31,796 bases of DNA from Stramenopiles sp. TOSAG23-2 (Eukaryota; Sar), in NCBI GenBank assembly GCA_900128395.1, contig LT649368.1:1-31796 (forward strand), read 5' to 3'. Of the stretch, positions 1-9,142 are shown piece by piece (the stretch's first letter is position 1; each line of letters begins with the position of its first letter). The position numbers and the translations under genes were made by a program. Under the pieces are notes generated by a model that was not told where the DNA came from, did not search any database, and saw only the letters and a list, made by a program, of their open reading frames with translations.

Positions 1-938
1 TCACCATTTATCTTATCATACTTTCTATGTGTATTATATGTTGCTACGACAATAATAGTAATGATTACAACCAGACGTGTCTTGAAAAACCAGGCGTTGT
101 TATTGTTGTTGTTATTATTATTAATTTTTTTTTTTGTATCTTCATTCTTTACTTTTTTTTTAGAAGAAGAAGCAGGCATTATTATTACTAAAAAAAAATT
201 CGTAGATGGTGTCTACTATATATACATCTATATACCAATTCTATCTATTGTATTTGTTAACGATGATTTTCTTTTTTTAAATTATATAAAGGTATTATTA
301 TTATTCATAAATATAAAACATACATATCTGATTTACTGATGCATACAACATATAATATCTAGATAAACACACACAATAAAAATGTTACACAAAAAAGATC
401 TATATCTATTATTACCACCAGATTATTACCAGATTATACACTAATCTCTGGTATCGACACAAATCGATACAAAAACCGAAAAATATACGATATATTTTAA
501 TAGCACAATAGCACAATACTACAATATAATACTGTGTTCATTTTTTGATAGAAAACCAATCCTGTGTACTCTGTATTATACTACCTATTCACTACTGATC
601 TTGATCTTGAGATGCCTCTAGCCTCTAGACTTTCCTTGAAAAGTTTTAGCCTCCCATAGTGCTGATTTTACTATTACAATACTGATAAATAGTCTATTAT
701 TTATTGTATTAGCTATTAATATACCATGTGCCATTATATTACTTGAAAAAAAAGAAGGGGCATCAATTGATGATAAATATCGTTCTAATAATAAATTAAA
801 TAACTGTTTTTTACAAATTGCAACATAGAACAAACAATATAAAAAACTAAAGTAAGTCTTATATTATTATCATCTACGATTTCAACACAGTTGTGAAATT
901 CACACTCTTGCATAGATAGATAATCATAAAAAAGAAAA
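1..938. other. Noncoding AT-rich flank
   Basis: I see no supportable gene in this stretch. It consists of A/T homopolymers, TTATTA-type simple runs and stop-dense reading frames. A short perfect hairpin sits at 451-470 (7 bp arms GTATCGA/TCGATAC around a 6 nt loop). The words CCAGATTATTACCAGATTATA near 418-440 form a small direct repeat. The last ~100 bp should hold the promoter and leader of the gene that starts at 939. A 71-codon minus-strand open frame at 618-833 has no recognisable domain and is not called. Confidence 0.6.
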
Positions 939-1454
939 ATGAAATCACTTCTGTATATATTAATTGTGATTGTATTAATTACCGTTTTTGCAACAACTGG
1001 AATAAGTGGTAAAAAGCTTAGAAATAATAAAGCACTATCACCAAAAAAGAAATTAGATCCTAATTATGTTGACCCTGACACGTTTGCTAATATGCTAGGA
1101 AGGCCAAAAGAGGTAACTCACAGATGTATAGAAAAGGTTGCGTTAGAAACTTGTGATATGTATTGTATGTGTCAAATTATGGTAAATCATCAAATTGGTC
1201 TTTGGGCTCATGTATTACCACAATCAGATGTCACAGAGTCAGATCCTAAAGACGTAAAAGATAAATACATAGGAGATAGTACACCTAGGTCTCAATGCGA
1301 TATTTGGCGACAAAATGAAGATATTACGGATGAAAACTGTTATGCTATGTGTACAATGGCTGAACAATATGTCTTAGCAGCTCATGGTTGGGATGCGAAA
1401 GTATGTGCACGAGCTGAAGAAGAAGGCAAGGCATATATTTTACATAAAAAATAA
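939..1454 (+). CDS. Small secreted cysteine-rich protein, unknown family
   Basis: This is a 171-residue protein with a clear N-terminal signal peptide: a hydrophobic core at about residues 4-20, then a Thr-Gly-Ile-Ser-Gly stretch suitable for cleavage near 22-24. A lysine-rich linker follows, then a domain with eight cysteines at 63, 72, 76, 78, 120, 134, 138 and 156. Two of the spacings are CxxxC (72/76 and 134/138), so the mature protein probably folds as disulfide-linked helices. The even cysteine number and the leader point to an oxidising compartment, either the ER lumen or outside the cell. There is no membrane anchor and no KDEL-type tail; it ends in Leu-His-Lys-Lys. I do not recognise the family. 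The gene is convergent with PSMD3, and its frame is uninterrupted. A weak resemblance of the paired CxxxC layout to twin-CX3C helical hairpins is structural guesswork only. Confidence 0.75.
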   Translation: MKSLLYILIVIVLITVFATTGISGKKLRNNKALSPKKKLDPNYVDPDTFANMLGRPKEVTHRCIEKVALETCDMYCMCQIMVNHQIGLWAHVLPQSDVTESDPKDVKDKYIGDSTPRSQCDIWRQNEDITDENCYAMCTMAEQYVLAAHGWDAKVCARAEEEGKAYILHKK

Positions 1455-1524
1455 ACGATAGATGATATTGGTAATCTTTAGAGTAAAAAAAAAAGCGAGG
1501 ACAAAAAAAATAAATTTTTTATTA

Positions 1525-1748
1525 AAAAATATTACTCGTATATATAAATACTCGCGTATATATTTTTTAAAGATGGTTAAAATCTAAGTTATAATAATTT
1601 TACACTTCTCCGTGTTTAAGTAATGTGCTCAAATACTCAATCGCAAGAATTAATAATTCTATCCTACTATAGTAAAGCTCTAATGCACCTCTGCAAACTA
1701 AAAATATATATTATATATAAATACGCGAGTAATAAATATTTTATACGA
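1525..1748. repeat. Imperfect inverted-repeat segment enclosing repeat R1
   Basis: The 10-mer ACTCGCGTAT at 1550-1559 is the exact reverse complement of ATACGCGAGT at 1721-1730. A second match (ATTACTCG at 1531-1538 against CGAGTAAT at 1726-1733) extends it into AT-rich arms. The ~160 bp between the arms contains dispersed repeat R1. This could be a small foldback or MITE-like element. No target-site duplication was found by eye. Confidence 0.35.
1573..1630. repeat. Dispersed repeat R1, copy 1
   Basis: About 57 bp beginning ATGGTTAAAATCTAAGTTAT and ending near TAAGTAATGTGCT recur at 12704-12759 with only small indels and substitutions. Both copies lie in the same orientation, a few hundred bases beyond the stop codon of a minus-strand gene whose 3' end is tandemly duplicated (PSMD3 here, PCMT there). 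Similarity drops off sharply at both ends. Confidence 0.7.
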
Positions 1749-1827
1749 AGCCGTACGAAAAAATACAACTATCATATAACACTGTCTCTACTTCTCGCAA
1801 TATCGTATGCTTTTATGTGTTCCACTT

Positions 1828-2035
1828 CTAATTTTTATGGTTCTTCATCTTCATCATCTTCATCCATTTTTCCTTCCTCAATCTCCTCAGCTAATTCTTC
1901 CGCATTCTTTTTTGCTTCTTCCTTAACTTCCCTAATTTTTATGGTTCTTCATCTTCATCATCTTCATCCATTTTTCCTTCCTCAATCTCCTCAGCTAATT
2001 CTTCCGCATTCTTTTTTGCTTCTTCCTTAACTTCC
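1828..2035. repeat. Perfect 104-bp tandem duplication of the PSMD3 3' end
   Basis: Bases 1828-1931 and 1932-2035 are identical by eye. The copy at 1932-2035 carries the last codons of PSMD3, its TAA stop and about 7 bp beyond. The copy at 1828-1931 lies entirely beyond the stop, in what should be 3' UTR. The period of 104 is not a multiple of three, so the duplicate could not extend the protein. Complete identity implies a very recent event, or an assembly artefact. Confidence 0.92.
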
Positions 2036-3522
2036 TTTAAGCGATCTTTGTGTGCATTTGGTGGATATTGCATACCTTTTACTGCATCATTACGAACTTC
2101 CAAACAAAACTCAATTCTCGAATTAAAAGCTTGTTGTGGCTGATTTGTGCCATAGGCATTGCCTGTTTCATTCGAACGCAAAAATCCACCATCATGATCT
2201 AATGTAGCATCGATTACACCATCCATAATTGCTTTTGCACAAACATGTTCAGCATCCGTTGCGCTATCCATTTTCAACTTCTCTGCTACATCGGCAAATG
2301 AAATTTTCGAATAAGATAAACTAATATTTCTCAATCCGGTTTTAATAACACTATGTCGCAACCTTAATACTAACGACAAAGTGCCATCTTGTGCAAAAGA
2401 GTCATTGTATTCATTTAAAACTTGTGTAAAAGCAGAAATTTCGCCTTGGCGTACGGATTGTGTCAATTTCAAATAAGGAATCAATGCTTTACGCATGCCA
2501 TCTTGATTAAAAACATTACGTTCTGGCACCTCAGCCATTAATAGTTGTACCACAATTGCAAGTCTTTGAACAGTCAAACGAAATCCAATAGCAGTTGCTT
2601 GTGGTGCTTTGCGCAATGCTTGTACTAATTTTTGGTGCGCCTCCGTATATTCCAATTGCACAGCATCGATCAAACCACGATAGTACAAATGTCTAACGAA
2701 CTGGTTGTTTGATACGGTTGCAGGAAAATCACTTGAATTTTCAACTAATAATAATGCTTGATCATATAAATTATAATTTAAATAATTTCGTAATAATAAA
2801 TTGACCAACGTTGCTTGTCCCATATCATCATGTCGTAAACATGCTGTTCGATGTGCAGTTAATAAAACTTGACGAATGTCAGCAAGTTTACCTAATGCTT
2901 CATGCGCAGTTGAAAAGTGTTGATATGCACGTGCACCTAATAAATCAATCGTATGGCGTGGTTCCATTTCTAACAATCTGTCAACTAAAAGGGCAGATAA
3001 TCGAGCTCCTAATTCATTAAATGTTGGACTGCGTTTTAATGTAGCAGCAACAACAAGTAAGTGTAAATATACTTCAACCTCTGGCAATGCGCTTAACGCA
3101 CTTACATTAGCTTCATCGTCTGGGTCATCATCCTTGTCAGTCTTGACCTCCTCTTCCACTTCCATTCCTCCTTCAGTCGTTGTCGTTGTCGTCTCTGCTG
3201 GTTCTGCTGCTACCAGTTGATCTAGTGATGATAAAAGTTCATTTTTATTTTTCGCTGTTTTTGGCATATATGTTTGCAAAGCACGTTGTAAATCAATTGG
3301 TTTTAAATTTGCACGCAACGCAGTTGTGCGTCTCAAGACACGGCGAACAATTCGTGGATCTTTACGGTCAACGCAACGCTTCAATAATGCAAAATTTTCT
3401 TTTAACTGTTCATATGGCGTCACAACTTTTGTAACTTTTGTTTTCTTTGTATTTGCTTTTTTTGAATCTTCCTTTTTATCTAAAGTTAAGTCTTTCATTT
3501 TAACATCATCTACCGAAGACAT
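1939..3522 (-). CDS. PSMD3: 26S proteasome non-ATPase regulatory subunit 3 (Rpn3)
   Basis: This 527-residue protein is close in length to animal PSMD3 (about 530). It is a PCI-domain lid subunit of the 19S regulatory particle, which recognises and deubiquitinates proteasome substrates in nucleus and cytosol. The N-terminus is lysine-rich, followed by an acidic Glu/Asp/Thr linker near residues 110-140. Helical repeats lead into the PCI winged helix, where the family signature RLRHSVIKTGLRNISLSYSK lies around residues 385-410, followed by the conserved ISFADVAEKL segment. The tail is charged and acidic (Lys/Glu-rich, then Asp-Glu), as in other Rpn3 proteins. The start ATG at 3522 is the first in frame and gives the expected N-terminus. 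The gene is divergent from SNRPF, with about 550 bp between them. Its last ~100 bp are duplicated downstream. No intron is needed. Confidence 0.97.
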   Translation of the reverse strand: MSSVDDVKMKDLTLDKKEDSKKANTKKTKVTKVVTPYEQLKENFALLKRCVDRKDPRIVRRVLRRTTALRANLKPIDLQRALQTYMPKTAKNKNELLSSLDQLVAAEPAETTTTTTEGGMEVEEEVKTDKDDDPDDEANVSALSALPEVEVYLHLLVVAATLKRSPTFNELGARLSALLVDRLLEMEPRHTIDLLGARAYQHFSTAHEALGKLADIRQVLLTAHRTACLRHDDMGQATLVNLLLRNYLNYNLYDQALLLVENSSDFPATVSNNQFVRHLYYRGLIDAVQLEYTEAHQKLVQALRKAPQATAIGFRLTVQRLAIVVQLLMAEVPERNVFNQDGMRKALIPYLKLTQSVRQGEISAFTQVLNEYNDSFAQDGTLSLVLRLRHSVIKTGLRNISLSYSKISFADVAEKLKMDSATDAEHVCAKAIMDGVIDATLDHDGGFLRSNETGNAYGTNQPQQAFNSRIEFCLEVRNDAVKGMQYPPNAHKDRLKEVKEEAKKNAEELAEEIEEGKMDEDDEDEEP

Positions 3523-4069
3523 GATGGTGTTTATTATGGGTTAGCAATATATATATATATATGTATGTATTTATTTATATATCTTCACAAAAAAAAATAA
3601 ACGATATTGTTATATGATCAAAATATAAGTTTTCTTAATCTAACTGGTTTTGTAATTACGATTGGTTATGATCTTGTAATATATATTCTCTATTTTAGTC
3701 TCTACGAATAATAATATAATATCTATATATTCGAATAAATATAAGAACCTAAACCTACTATAATTCAAAATATTGAAGGGTGCAAGGAATCAAATTTGCT
3801 GCCAATATGGAGTGTTGTCATTCATTTAATAATTCCCGGTAATGCTATGTAGTGCAAATAAACAATAACCATGCTATATCCATGCTATCTTAAGATTTAT
3901 CTCTATTTTGTCCATTCATTCAATTCTTCATAATAATACATTTTAGCTATGATAATGTATAATAGTTATAATAGAAAGACAGAAATACATTGACAAACTA
4001 CATATAGATATACCTGTTTTAACAATTGAAACAAAACGATATAATCATAATAAGAAGAAGAAGAAGAAC
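3523..4069. promoter_or_regulatory. Divergent promoter region PSMD3/SNRPF
   Basis: This gap of about 550 bp separates two genes transcribed away from each other, so it must contain both promoters. It has a TA microsatellite at about 3547-3563 just upstream of PSMD3 and a slightly less AT-rich patch at 3775-3850. A purine run of GAAGAAGAAGAAGAA lies immediately before the SNRPF start codon. I recognise no specific factor-binding site. Confidence 0.5.
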
Positions 4070-4315
4070 ATGGCGCATATGCAAAATCCAAAACCATTTT
4101 TGACTGAATTGGTAGATAAAGAAATCATGGTAAAATTAAAATGGGGAATGGAATATAAAGGAAAATTATTATCGTTTGACTCGTATATGAATTTACAATT
4201 AGGTGAAACAGAAGAAATTGTTGAAGGTGAAAGTACTGGTGTATTAGGTGAAGTTTTAATTAGATGTAATAATGTTTTGTATATACGAGCAAATCCGGAT
4301 AGTAAAAGTGCATAA
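4070..4315 (+). CDS. SNRPF: Small nuclear ribonucleoprotein F (Sm-F)
   Basis: This 81-residue protein covers the whole Sm fold; animal SmF is about 86. Sm motif 1 spans about residues 13-44 ([20 protein letters not shown], then the [10 protein letters not shown] loop). Sm motif 2 is at about 60-73 ([14 protein letters not shown], the RNA-contacting Arg-Cys-Asn turn characteristic of SmF). The protein forms part of the seven-member Sm ring that binds the uridine-rich site of spliceosomal U1, U2, U4 and U5 snRNAs. Its presence fits the two introns seen in this window. The start is the first ATG after a purine-rich leader, and no intron is needed. It could be confused with LSm6, but the Trp-Gly-Met-Glu-Tyr run and the motif 2 wording fit SmF better. 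Confidence 0.95.
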   Translation: MAHMQNPKPFLTELVDKEIMVKLKWGMEYKGKLLSFDSYMNLQLGETEEIVEGESTGVLGEVLIRCNNVLYIRANPDSKSA

Positions 4316-4634
4316 AAAATATTATATACTCATTTATTTGTATATATTTGAAATATCTAATATATAATATTTATAATATATATATAGTAGTTATTAGATG
4401 ATTTTTAATATGTATTTTTATAAATAAAATTAAATAGTCACTCAAACATACTCTAGAACGAAAACTACACATACACACGCGCGCGTCGTATTCATACACA
4501 GTGCAAATCTGTGTGTCTCTCGAACACATATGTATTATATATATTAATAGAAAAAACAAATTAAAAGATACATTTAGTAAGAATCACTCTCTCCCCAGTC
4601 ATACATTAGATTTAAAATATTAAAAGAAACTTTT
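4316..4634. other. Convergent 3' intergenic region SNRPF/ITPA
   Basis: About 320 bp between two converging genes. It contains TA-rich runs and a short alternating CACGCGCGCG patch at about 4475-4487 that is unusual for this AT-rich DNA. No gene or clear terminator was seen. Confidence 0.5.
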
Positions 4635-5285
4635 TCATGGCTTTGCAAATTTCAATATCGTCGACGCATTTTTTGTAATATACTCTTGAACAATAGCTAA
4701 TGCACGGCCACGATGACTAATTTTATTTTTAAATGTTTTATCCATTTCTGCATATGTTTGTTTTGTTTTTCCATCAGCCATTTCATTTGGTTGAAAAATA
4801 GGATCCCATCCAAAATCAGTTGGACCACGTGCTGGAACAATTGTTCCTGGTGTTTGACCAACAAAAGGCATTGGTTCTTCTTCTGGATTTGTACTTAATG
4901 CAAAGATACATTGAGCATAAGCACTTTTATCATCATATGCACTTATTAAATTATTCAAACCAGTATGTCCAGTTTTCTTTAAAAACCATTTAATGTAGAC
5001 ACCTGGCAATCCACCTAACGCATTGAAACATAATGAGGTATCTTCAACTAATACTAAACCTTCCACTTCCTTCCTAGCTAATTTACATTTTTCTTTAGCA
5101 ACATATTCAGGCTCACCTTGTAGTTCTGGTAAGTCTAAAGCTTGACTAACAACACGAAAAGGAAACGTATCTTTACTAGATTCTAAAATTGCACGAACTT
5201 CTTCCAATTTCTTTTTATTCCCAGTCACAAATGTTATAATAGGCCTTCTATCCTCATTGTTGTTATTATTTGCGACACTGGACAT
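4635..5285 (-). CDS. ITPA: Inosine triphosphate pyrophosphatase (ITPase, HAM1 family)
   Basis: This 216-residue enzyme hydrolyses ITP, dITP and XTP to monophosphates plus pyrophosphate, keeping deaminated purines out of RNA and DNA. Family signatures are present in order. [10 protein letters not shown] at residues 21-30 is the nucleotide-binding N-terminus. [20 protein letters not shown] at about 79-98 carries the acidic metal-binding residues. FGWDPIF is at 158-164 and SHRGRAL at 190-196 is the base-recognition motif. Compared with the ~194-residue animal enzyme it has a short Asn-rich N-terminal extension and a slightly longer C-terminus. It should be cytosolic, since no leader is visible. 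The start at 5285 is the first in-frame ATG. The gene converges with SNRPF and lies head-to-tail with THUMPD1, about 270 bp apart. Confidence 0.96.
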   Translation of the reverse strand: MSSVANNNNNEDRRPIITFVTGNKKKLEEVRAILESSKDTFPFRVVSQALDLPELQGEPEYVAKEKCKLARKEVEGLVLVEDTSLCFNALGGLPGVYIKWFLKKTGHTGLNNLISAYDDKSAYAQCIFALSTNPEEEPMPFVGQTPGTIVPARGPTDFGWDPIFQPNEMADGKTKQTYAEMDKTFKNKISHRGRALAIVQEYITKNASTILKFAKP

Positions 5286-5555
5286 TCTTTTTCTTTTTCA
5301 ATCTATTAATTTTGAACTATCAATATGTTTAAGACACTTATATATCTTTATGTGTGTTGAATTTTATTAACTATATTATCATATATTTTATATTTATAGT
5401 TATTTGTATTTAGTATTATATATTGAAATTGTGGATGACAGAGATGATGGCAGTATTTTAATTTTGTAGTGTATCATGTTAGAAAAATAAAAAAAATAGT
5501 ACATACATATTGTGTGTGTTAAAAAATATATATTTTAAAATATTTATATAACATA

Positions 5556-6503
5556 TTATTTTCCACTGATAATCTTACGAAAATTATATTCTTTCAATTC
5601 TGTAAATGATGGCAAAATAGATAAAAACGATGTACCTTTTACAATATTCAACATGATGGCAACCTTTGGTTTATCTAAATTGACTATATGTTTATTTTCA
5701 TCAATTTCATCTGCTAATTGTTTCATTGTATTTCGTAATGATTTATCATGATTTCGTCGTTTATATACAATCTTAAAGGATGTTTTATTGTTATTATCAT
5801 TTATCAATGTATCGACTTTGTTTTTCATATTCTTTGATGATGTTATATTTCCGTTTTTATCATTTGTTTTTGCATGCAATAAAATGGGCTTACGTAATAA
5901 TAATGTATTTAATGATTGTATCAATTCTTCTTCATCAGTTGAGCCAGCAATTTCATATGGTTGTATACGAATTAAAAATCTTGATTTTTGTTGTTTTGTT
6001 TGTAACATATCACGACATATCTTTTCAGCAATTGTTACTGGCTGAATCGAATCATTGGTATTTGTACATACCATCAATATTAAGCCAGTAGCACCACTAT
6101 CAACTTTTTTAATAAATTTTTGAGATGCTGATGCATTTTTTTTATTTTTCATACTACTCTTTACACTGCTTATTTCTTCTTTTAACATTTCACTTATACT
6201 TTTTGGTTTTTGTTTCGTATTATTATTATTATTATAAACACCATCATCATTCTTTTTGAGTAAAGATGGATATAATATTTCTATATATTCATCCAATAAA
6301 TTGTATGCCTCTCTAACAGCCTCTCTTTGTCTCATTGTGTCACAAGTAAATAAAAACCCTTTACTACCAGCAAGCAACAATGGATTCCGTTTATTATACT
6401 GTTTTTCTTTATTATCATTGTTTACATTATTACTTTTACTTTTTTTATGATTATTATTGTTGGATGATGAATTACTATTGCTTTTATTATTTTTACGTTT
6501 CAT
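5556..6503 (-). CDS. THUMPD1: THUMP-domain tRNA acetylation adaptor (THUMPD1/Tan1)
   Basis: This 315-residue protein belongs to the Tan1/THUMPD1 family, which presents tRNA to the NAT10/Kre33 acetyltransferase for N4-acetylcytidine formation in tRNA-Ser and tRNA-Leu. The N-terminal ~40 residues are a basic, low-complexity Lys/Asn/Ser run that probably acts in nuclear targeting or RNA contact. Next come the family block GSKGFLFTCDTMRQREAVRE (about 47-66) and a helical region. After a Lys/Asn-rich spacer, the THUMP domain occupies roughly residues 130-310. It includes VDSGATGLILMVC, the RIQPYEIAGS strand, FKIVYKRRNHDKS and the closing EYNFRKI. The order and wording match THUMPD1 throughout. It lacks the methyltransferase domain of THUMPD2/3, which argues against those. 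The start at 6503 is the first ATG in frame. It is divergent from the membrane-protein gene at 7299. Confidence 0.9.
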   Translation of the reverse strand: MKRKNNKSNSNSSSNNNNHKKSKSNNVNNDNKEKQYNKRNPLLLAGSKGFLFTCDTMRQREAVREAYNLLDEYIEILYPSLLKKNDDGVYNNNNNTKQKPKSISEMLKEEISSVKSSMKNKKNASASQKFIKKVDSGATGLILMVCTNTNDSIQPVTIAEKICRDMLQTKQQKSRFLIRIQPYEIAGSTDEEELIQSLNTLLLRKPILLHAKTNDKNGNITSSKNMKNKVDTLINDNNNKTSFKIVYKRRNHDKSLRNTMKQLADEIDENKHIVNLDKPKVAIMLNIVKGTSFLSILPSFTELKEYNFRKIISGK

Positions 6504-6753
6504 GAGAGTTATACGTATGCACGTAATAATTTTGTCGTCTTAATTGAAGAAGTAGATTCTAAAGAATAATGATGGTCGTCTTCTACAAATGTCTATCTAG
6601 ATTCTTCTGTTATCTTTTAGTTGAAAAATGTATACAGTAACTTGTAAATGAAGAAACTGATGTGTGTGAAATGAATAATTACAGTATTATTATATTAAGC
6701 CTTGTATGTAAATAAATAATAAATAAGACGGAGGAGGATGAAACTCAAATAGT

Positions 6754-6941
6754 GGGGTTTTAATAAGTATAGATTTAGTATAGTACAATTATTTGATAGG
6801 TTGATCTTGGAAGATAATAAATCCATAAAATCCAAAAATGACCAATGTTATTGAATGAAAATATCTAGAATATCCGATTTTTGATATTATCCTATATAAA
6901 TATATATTTATAGTATACTAAATCTATACTTATTAGACCCC
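6754..6941. mobile_element. MITE-like element with ~28-bp terminal inverted repeats
   Basis: The left arm begins GGGGTTTTAATAAGTATAGA (6754-6782). The right arm at 6914-6941, read as reverse complement, begins GGGGTCTAATAAGTATAGAT. Apart from the TTT/TC difference after the four Gs, the arms match through AATAAGTATAGATTTAGTATA. They enclose about 130 bp with no ORF. Size and structure fit a non-autonomous DNA transposon or foldback repeat. I found no clear target-site duplication and no second copy in the window. Confidence 0.6.
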
Positions 6942-7087
6942 GCCTGTTTATAATATAAGTGGTGGCCAGAATAATAAGAAAGAAAAAGATACAGAGTAAA
7001 TTTAGTAAAAGATACTACAGTATTATTATAAACTGGCACAAACACCACAGCTGGCCTGGCTGGCCAGGATTAATACAATACCAGGAA

Positions 7088-7103
7088 TACCTGGTACCAG
7101 GTA
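7088..7103. repeat. Perfect 16-bp palindrome TACCTGGTACCAGGTA
   Basis: TACCTGGTACCAGGTA equals its own reverse complement. It consists of the recurrent intergenic word TACC(A/T)GGTA in both orientations, overlapping by two bases. It lies in a GC-richer patch with CAGCTGG and CTGGCCAG words about 200 bp upstream of the membrane-protein start. Confidence 0.85.
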
Positions 7104-7298
7104 ATAACAAATAATGGGTGTCATTACAGGGGAATATACATACATATATATATATAATATATATATATACACAAGATATAAAGAATATGTAATTCAGCTT
7201 GATACTCTTTTTTCTAATATCATTATATATCATATGCATGTCATACAAAAAAACTGAAATAATAATTATATTAGCAAAATCATCCTCACATTATTATT

Positions 7299-9029
7299 AT
7301 GGAACAAAAAGTAGAGTTAAAGACAACAGCATTTCAAGAAAATAGTAATGAGAAAAGGAAGTTTCAAAACTTGAACTCATGGTCTAATCGTCATAACCAC
7401 AACCGCCACAGTATGATCTTTGGTACGGAAAGACCTGAATTACTAAATGACGAACATATTTCAAAAAAAATTGTGCAACAATTAATTGGCATTATTTTTG
7501 GAATGATAACAATTATATTGTACATATCAAGTTGGTTTTTTGAAGCACAAGAAATTGAATTATATATCGCTTGTTCTGTATTTGGAGCGATAACTGTCTT
7601 ATGTTTTATAATAATTTTTACCAATAATATTTCGATCGTTGTTACAAAACGATTATTCAAGGAGTCAAATGTAATTATCATTATAATATTGTGTTTTACC
7701 AATTTAATCCTTGATATTGTTGCAGATGTGAATGGTGCCATAGATATCTTTTTAGGCATTATTTATTTAATGTGTACTATTAATTTTGTATTTTTAGATG
7801 CAGTGAAAATAAAAAATCGATATTTTGTAATAATTGTTGGGTTGTGTAATGTATTATTAAATATCGTGAATATTTATGGAAATACTCTTGGAAACAGCAA
7901 TTATCACAAAGTACTATTTACTTATACGATTCAAGGAGAGTCTCATTCTATCATGAAACGTTCCACTAAACGTAGTTTGTACCTTCAAATTTTGTTATTT
8001 ATAAGCAGTGGTGTATGGACAATGTTTAAAGATAAAAAGATGGAATTATTAATGTTTGCTACAAGTCACATTTATCGCGAAAGTGGCGATGGTTCAAAAA
8101 ATAATGACTCTACCACTACTACTGGAGGTACTGACAATGACGATGATGATAATAATAATAGTATCAATATTCATAATACAATAATAAAAAGTAAGAGAAG
8201 AAATGCAATAATATTAGGAGGGGAAATGGTTTTACTAGATAAAAACCACAGTTGGCGTACATATTGGGGACAACGCGGTATCGGTATATTCGGTATTTTA
8301 GGCGTGTTATGTTTCATATGGTCGGATCTGGGAGAAGATGGAACAACATATGTTACATTGACAATTTTTGCAGCTTTATTTGGTACGCTTGCTATTGCTT
8401 CTGTTGCATCGTTTTTTTATAAAAATATTTCATCAAAAATTGTACGATTGTTGTTAAAAGAAACTAGTGTTGCAGTCATCCTATTCCTAGGATTTTGTAA
8501 TTTAATGATTGATATATTTGTTCCTTCTACATCATTAAGTTGGATATTGGGAACTGTATATTTATCTTGCAACGTTACGTTTTTGTTTTTAGATTCATTG
8601 AAAATGAGAACAAAAACATTTATTATTTGTATAGGTACCTTTTTCGTCGTAATTAATTTATACAATTTGTATGAAGATACATTAGGAGATGCACATGTAG
8701 GCACAGTAATTTTTAAATACTCATTGCAAGGTAATGATTATACTATAATGAAACGTTCTGCAAAGCGAAATATTTATTCTTCAACATTATTATTCAGCGT
8801 AAAAAGTTTATATACTCTTGTATATGATAAAAAAATGGAATTGATGATGTTTGCTACAGGTAAGATTTATCTGCAAAGTGGAACATCATCAAAATATGTT
8901 GAACAGGAATCATTTGTCCGCAGCTTAAGTACAGAATCGAACCATTCAAGACATTCTAATAGTAATGATATTGGCAACAACAATAATAAGAAAAAGAATG
9001 CCAATGCCATTGGTCTGGTCGTTGTTTGA
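7299..9029 (+). CDS. Multi-span membrane protein with an internal duplication, unknown family
   Basis: This 576-residue protein has two homologous halves. Residues about 117-266 align with 384-532 at a steady offset near 265. Matching blocks include MKRSTKR (219-225) with MKRSAKR (484-490) and DKKMELLMFATSHIY (245-259) with DKKMELMMFATGKIY (510-524). Each half shows about five hydrophobic spans: near 61-80, 88-108, 124-143, 148-167 and 174-193 in the first half, and 326-342, 352-373, 389-407, 412-431 and 438-457 in the second. Each half ends in the conserved soluble MKRS...KKMEL...FAT block. A Thr/Gly/Asp/Asn-rich linker (about 268-300) separates the halves, and the Ser/Asn-rich N- and C-termini look cytosolic. 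No transporter or channel signature was recognised. Pseudo-symmetry is common in transporters, but function is unassigned. The start gives the first in-frame ATG, and the stop is TGA. Confidence 0.8.
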   Translation: MEQKVELKTTAFQENSNEKRKFQNLNSWSNRHNHNRHSMIFGTERPELLNDEHISKKIVQQLIGIIFGMITIILYISSWFFEAQEIELYIACSVFGAITVLCFIIIFTNNISIVVTKRLFKESNVIIIIILCFTNLILDIVADVNGAIDIFLGIIYLMCTINFVFLDAVKIKNRYFVIIVGLCNVLLNIVNIYGNTLGNSNYHKVLFTYTIQGESHSIMKRSTKRSLYLQILLFISSGVWTMFKDKKMELLMFATSHIYRESGDGSKNNDSTTTTGGTDNDDDDNNNSINIHNTIIKSKRRNAIILGGEMVLLDKNHSWRTYWGQRGIGIFGILGVLCFIWSDLGEDGTTYVTLTIFAALFGTLAIASVASFFYKNISSKIVRLLLKETSVAVILFLGFCNLMIDIFVPSTSLSWILGTVYLSCNVTFLFLDSLKMRTKTFIICIGTFFVVINLYNLYEDTLGDAHVGTVIFKYSLQGNDYTIMKRSAKRNIYSSTLLFSVKSLYTLVYDKKMELMMFATGKIYLQSGTSSKYVEQESFVRSLSTESNHSRHSNSNDIGNNNNKKKNANAIGLVVV

Positions 9030-9142
9030 TTTCTTCTCATTGTAATTACGTGTGCAACTTGTGTTTTAGTACTAGTTTAAATAATTCCAATAATTGTTAA
9101 ATGTTAAGTAAAGTATTTTGTACATAAAAGTATTATATATAA

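Larger units (their letters stand above)
6504..7298. promoter_or_regulatory. Divergent intergenic region with foldback element and palindrome
   Basis: About 800 bp between THUMPD1 (-) and the membrane-protein gene (+), so two promoters should lie here. It also contains an inverted-repeat element (6754-6941) and a palindrome-rich, relatively GC-rich patch at 7033-7110 with repeated CCAGG/CTGG words. A TA microsatellite lies near 7144-7170. No coding frame is convincing. Confidence 0.5.

Noticed and set aside
61-339. 92-codon plus-strand open frame rich in Leu, Phe and Ile
   Set aside because: It is a translation of T-rich simple sequence with no domain, and its composition matches noncoding DNA on either side.
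618-833. 71-codon minus-strand open frame
   Set aside because: It has a plausible amino-acid mix but no recognisable motif, no clear gene context and no sign of splicing. It was left as noncoding.
1623-2030. 135-codon plus-strand frame with Ser-rich runs
   Set aside because: It is the antisense of the PSMD3 acidic tail and its tandem duplicate.
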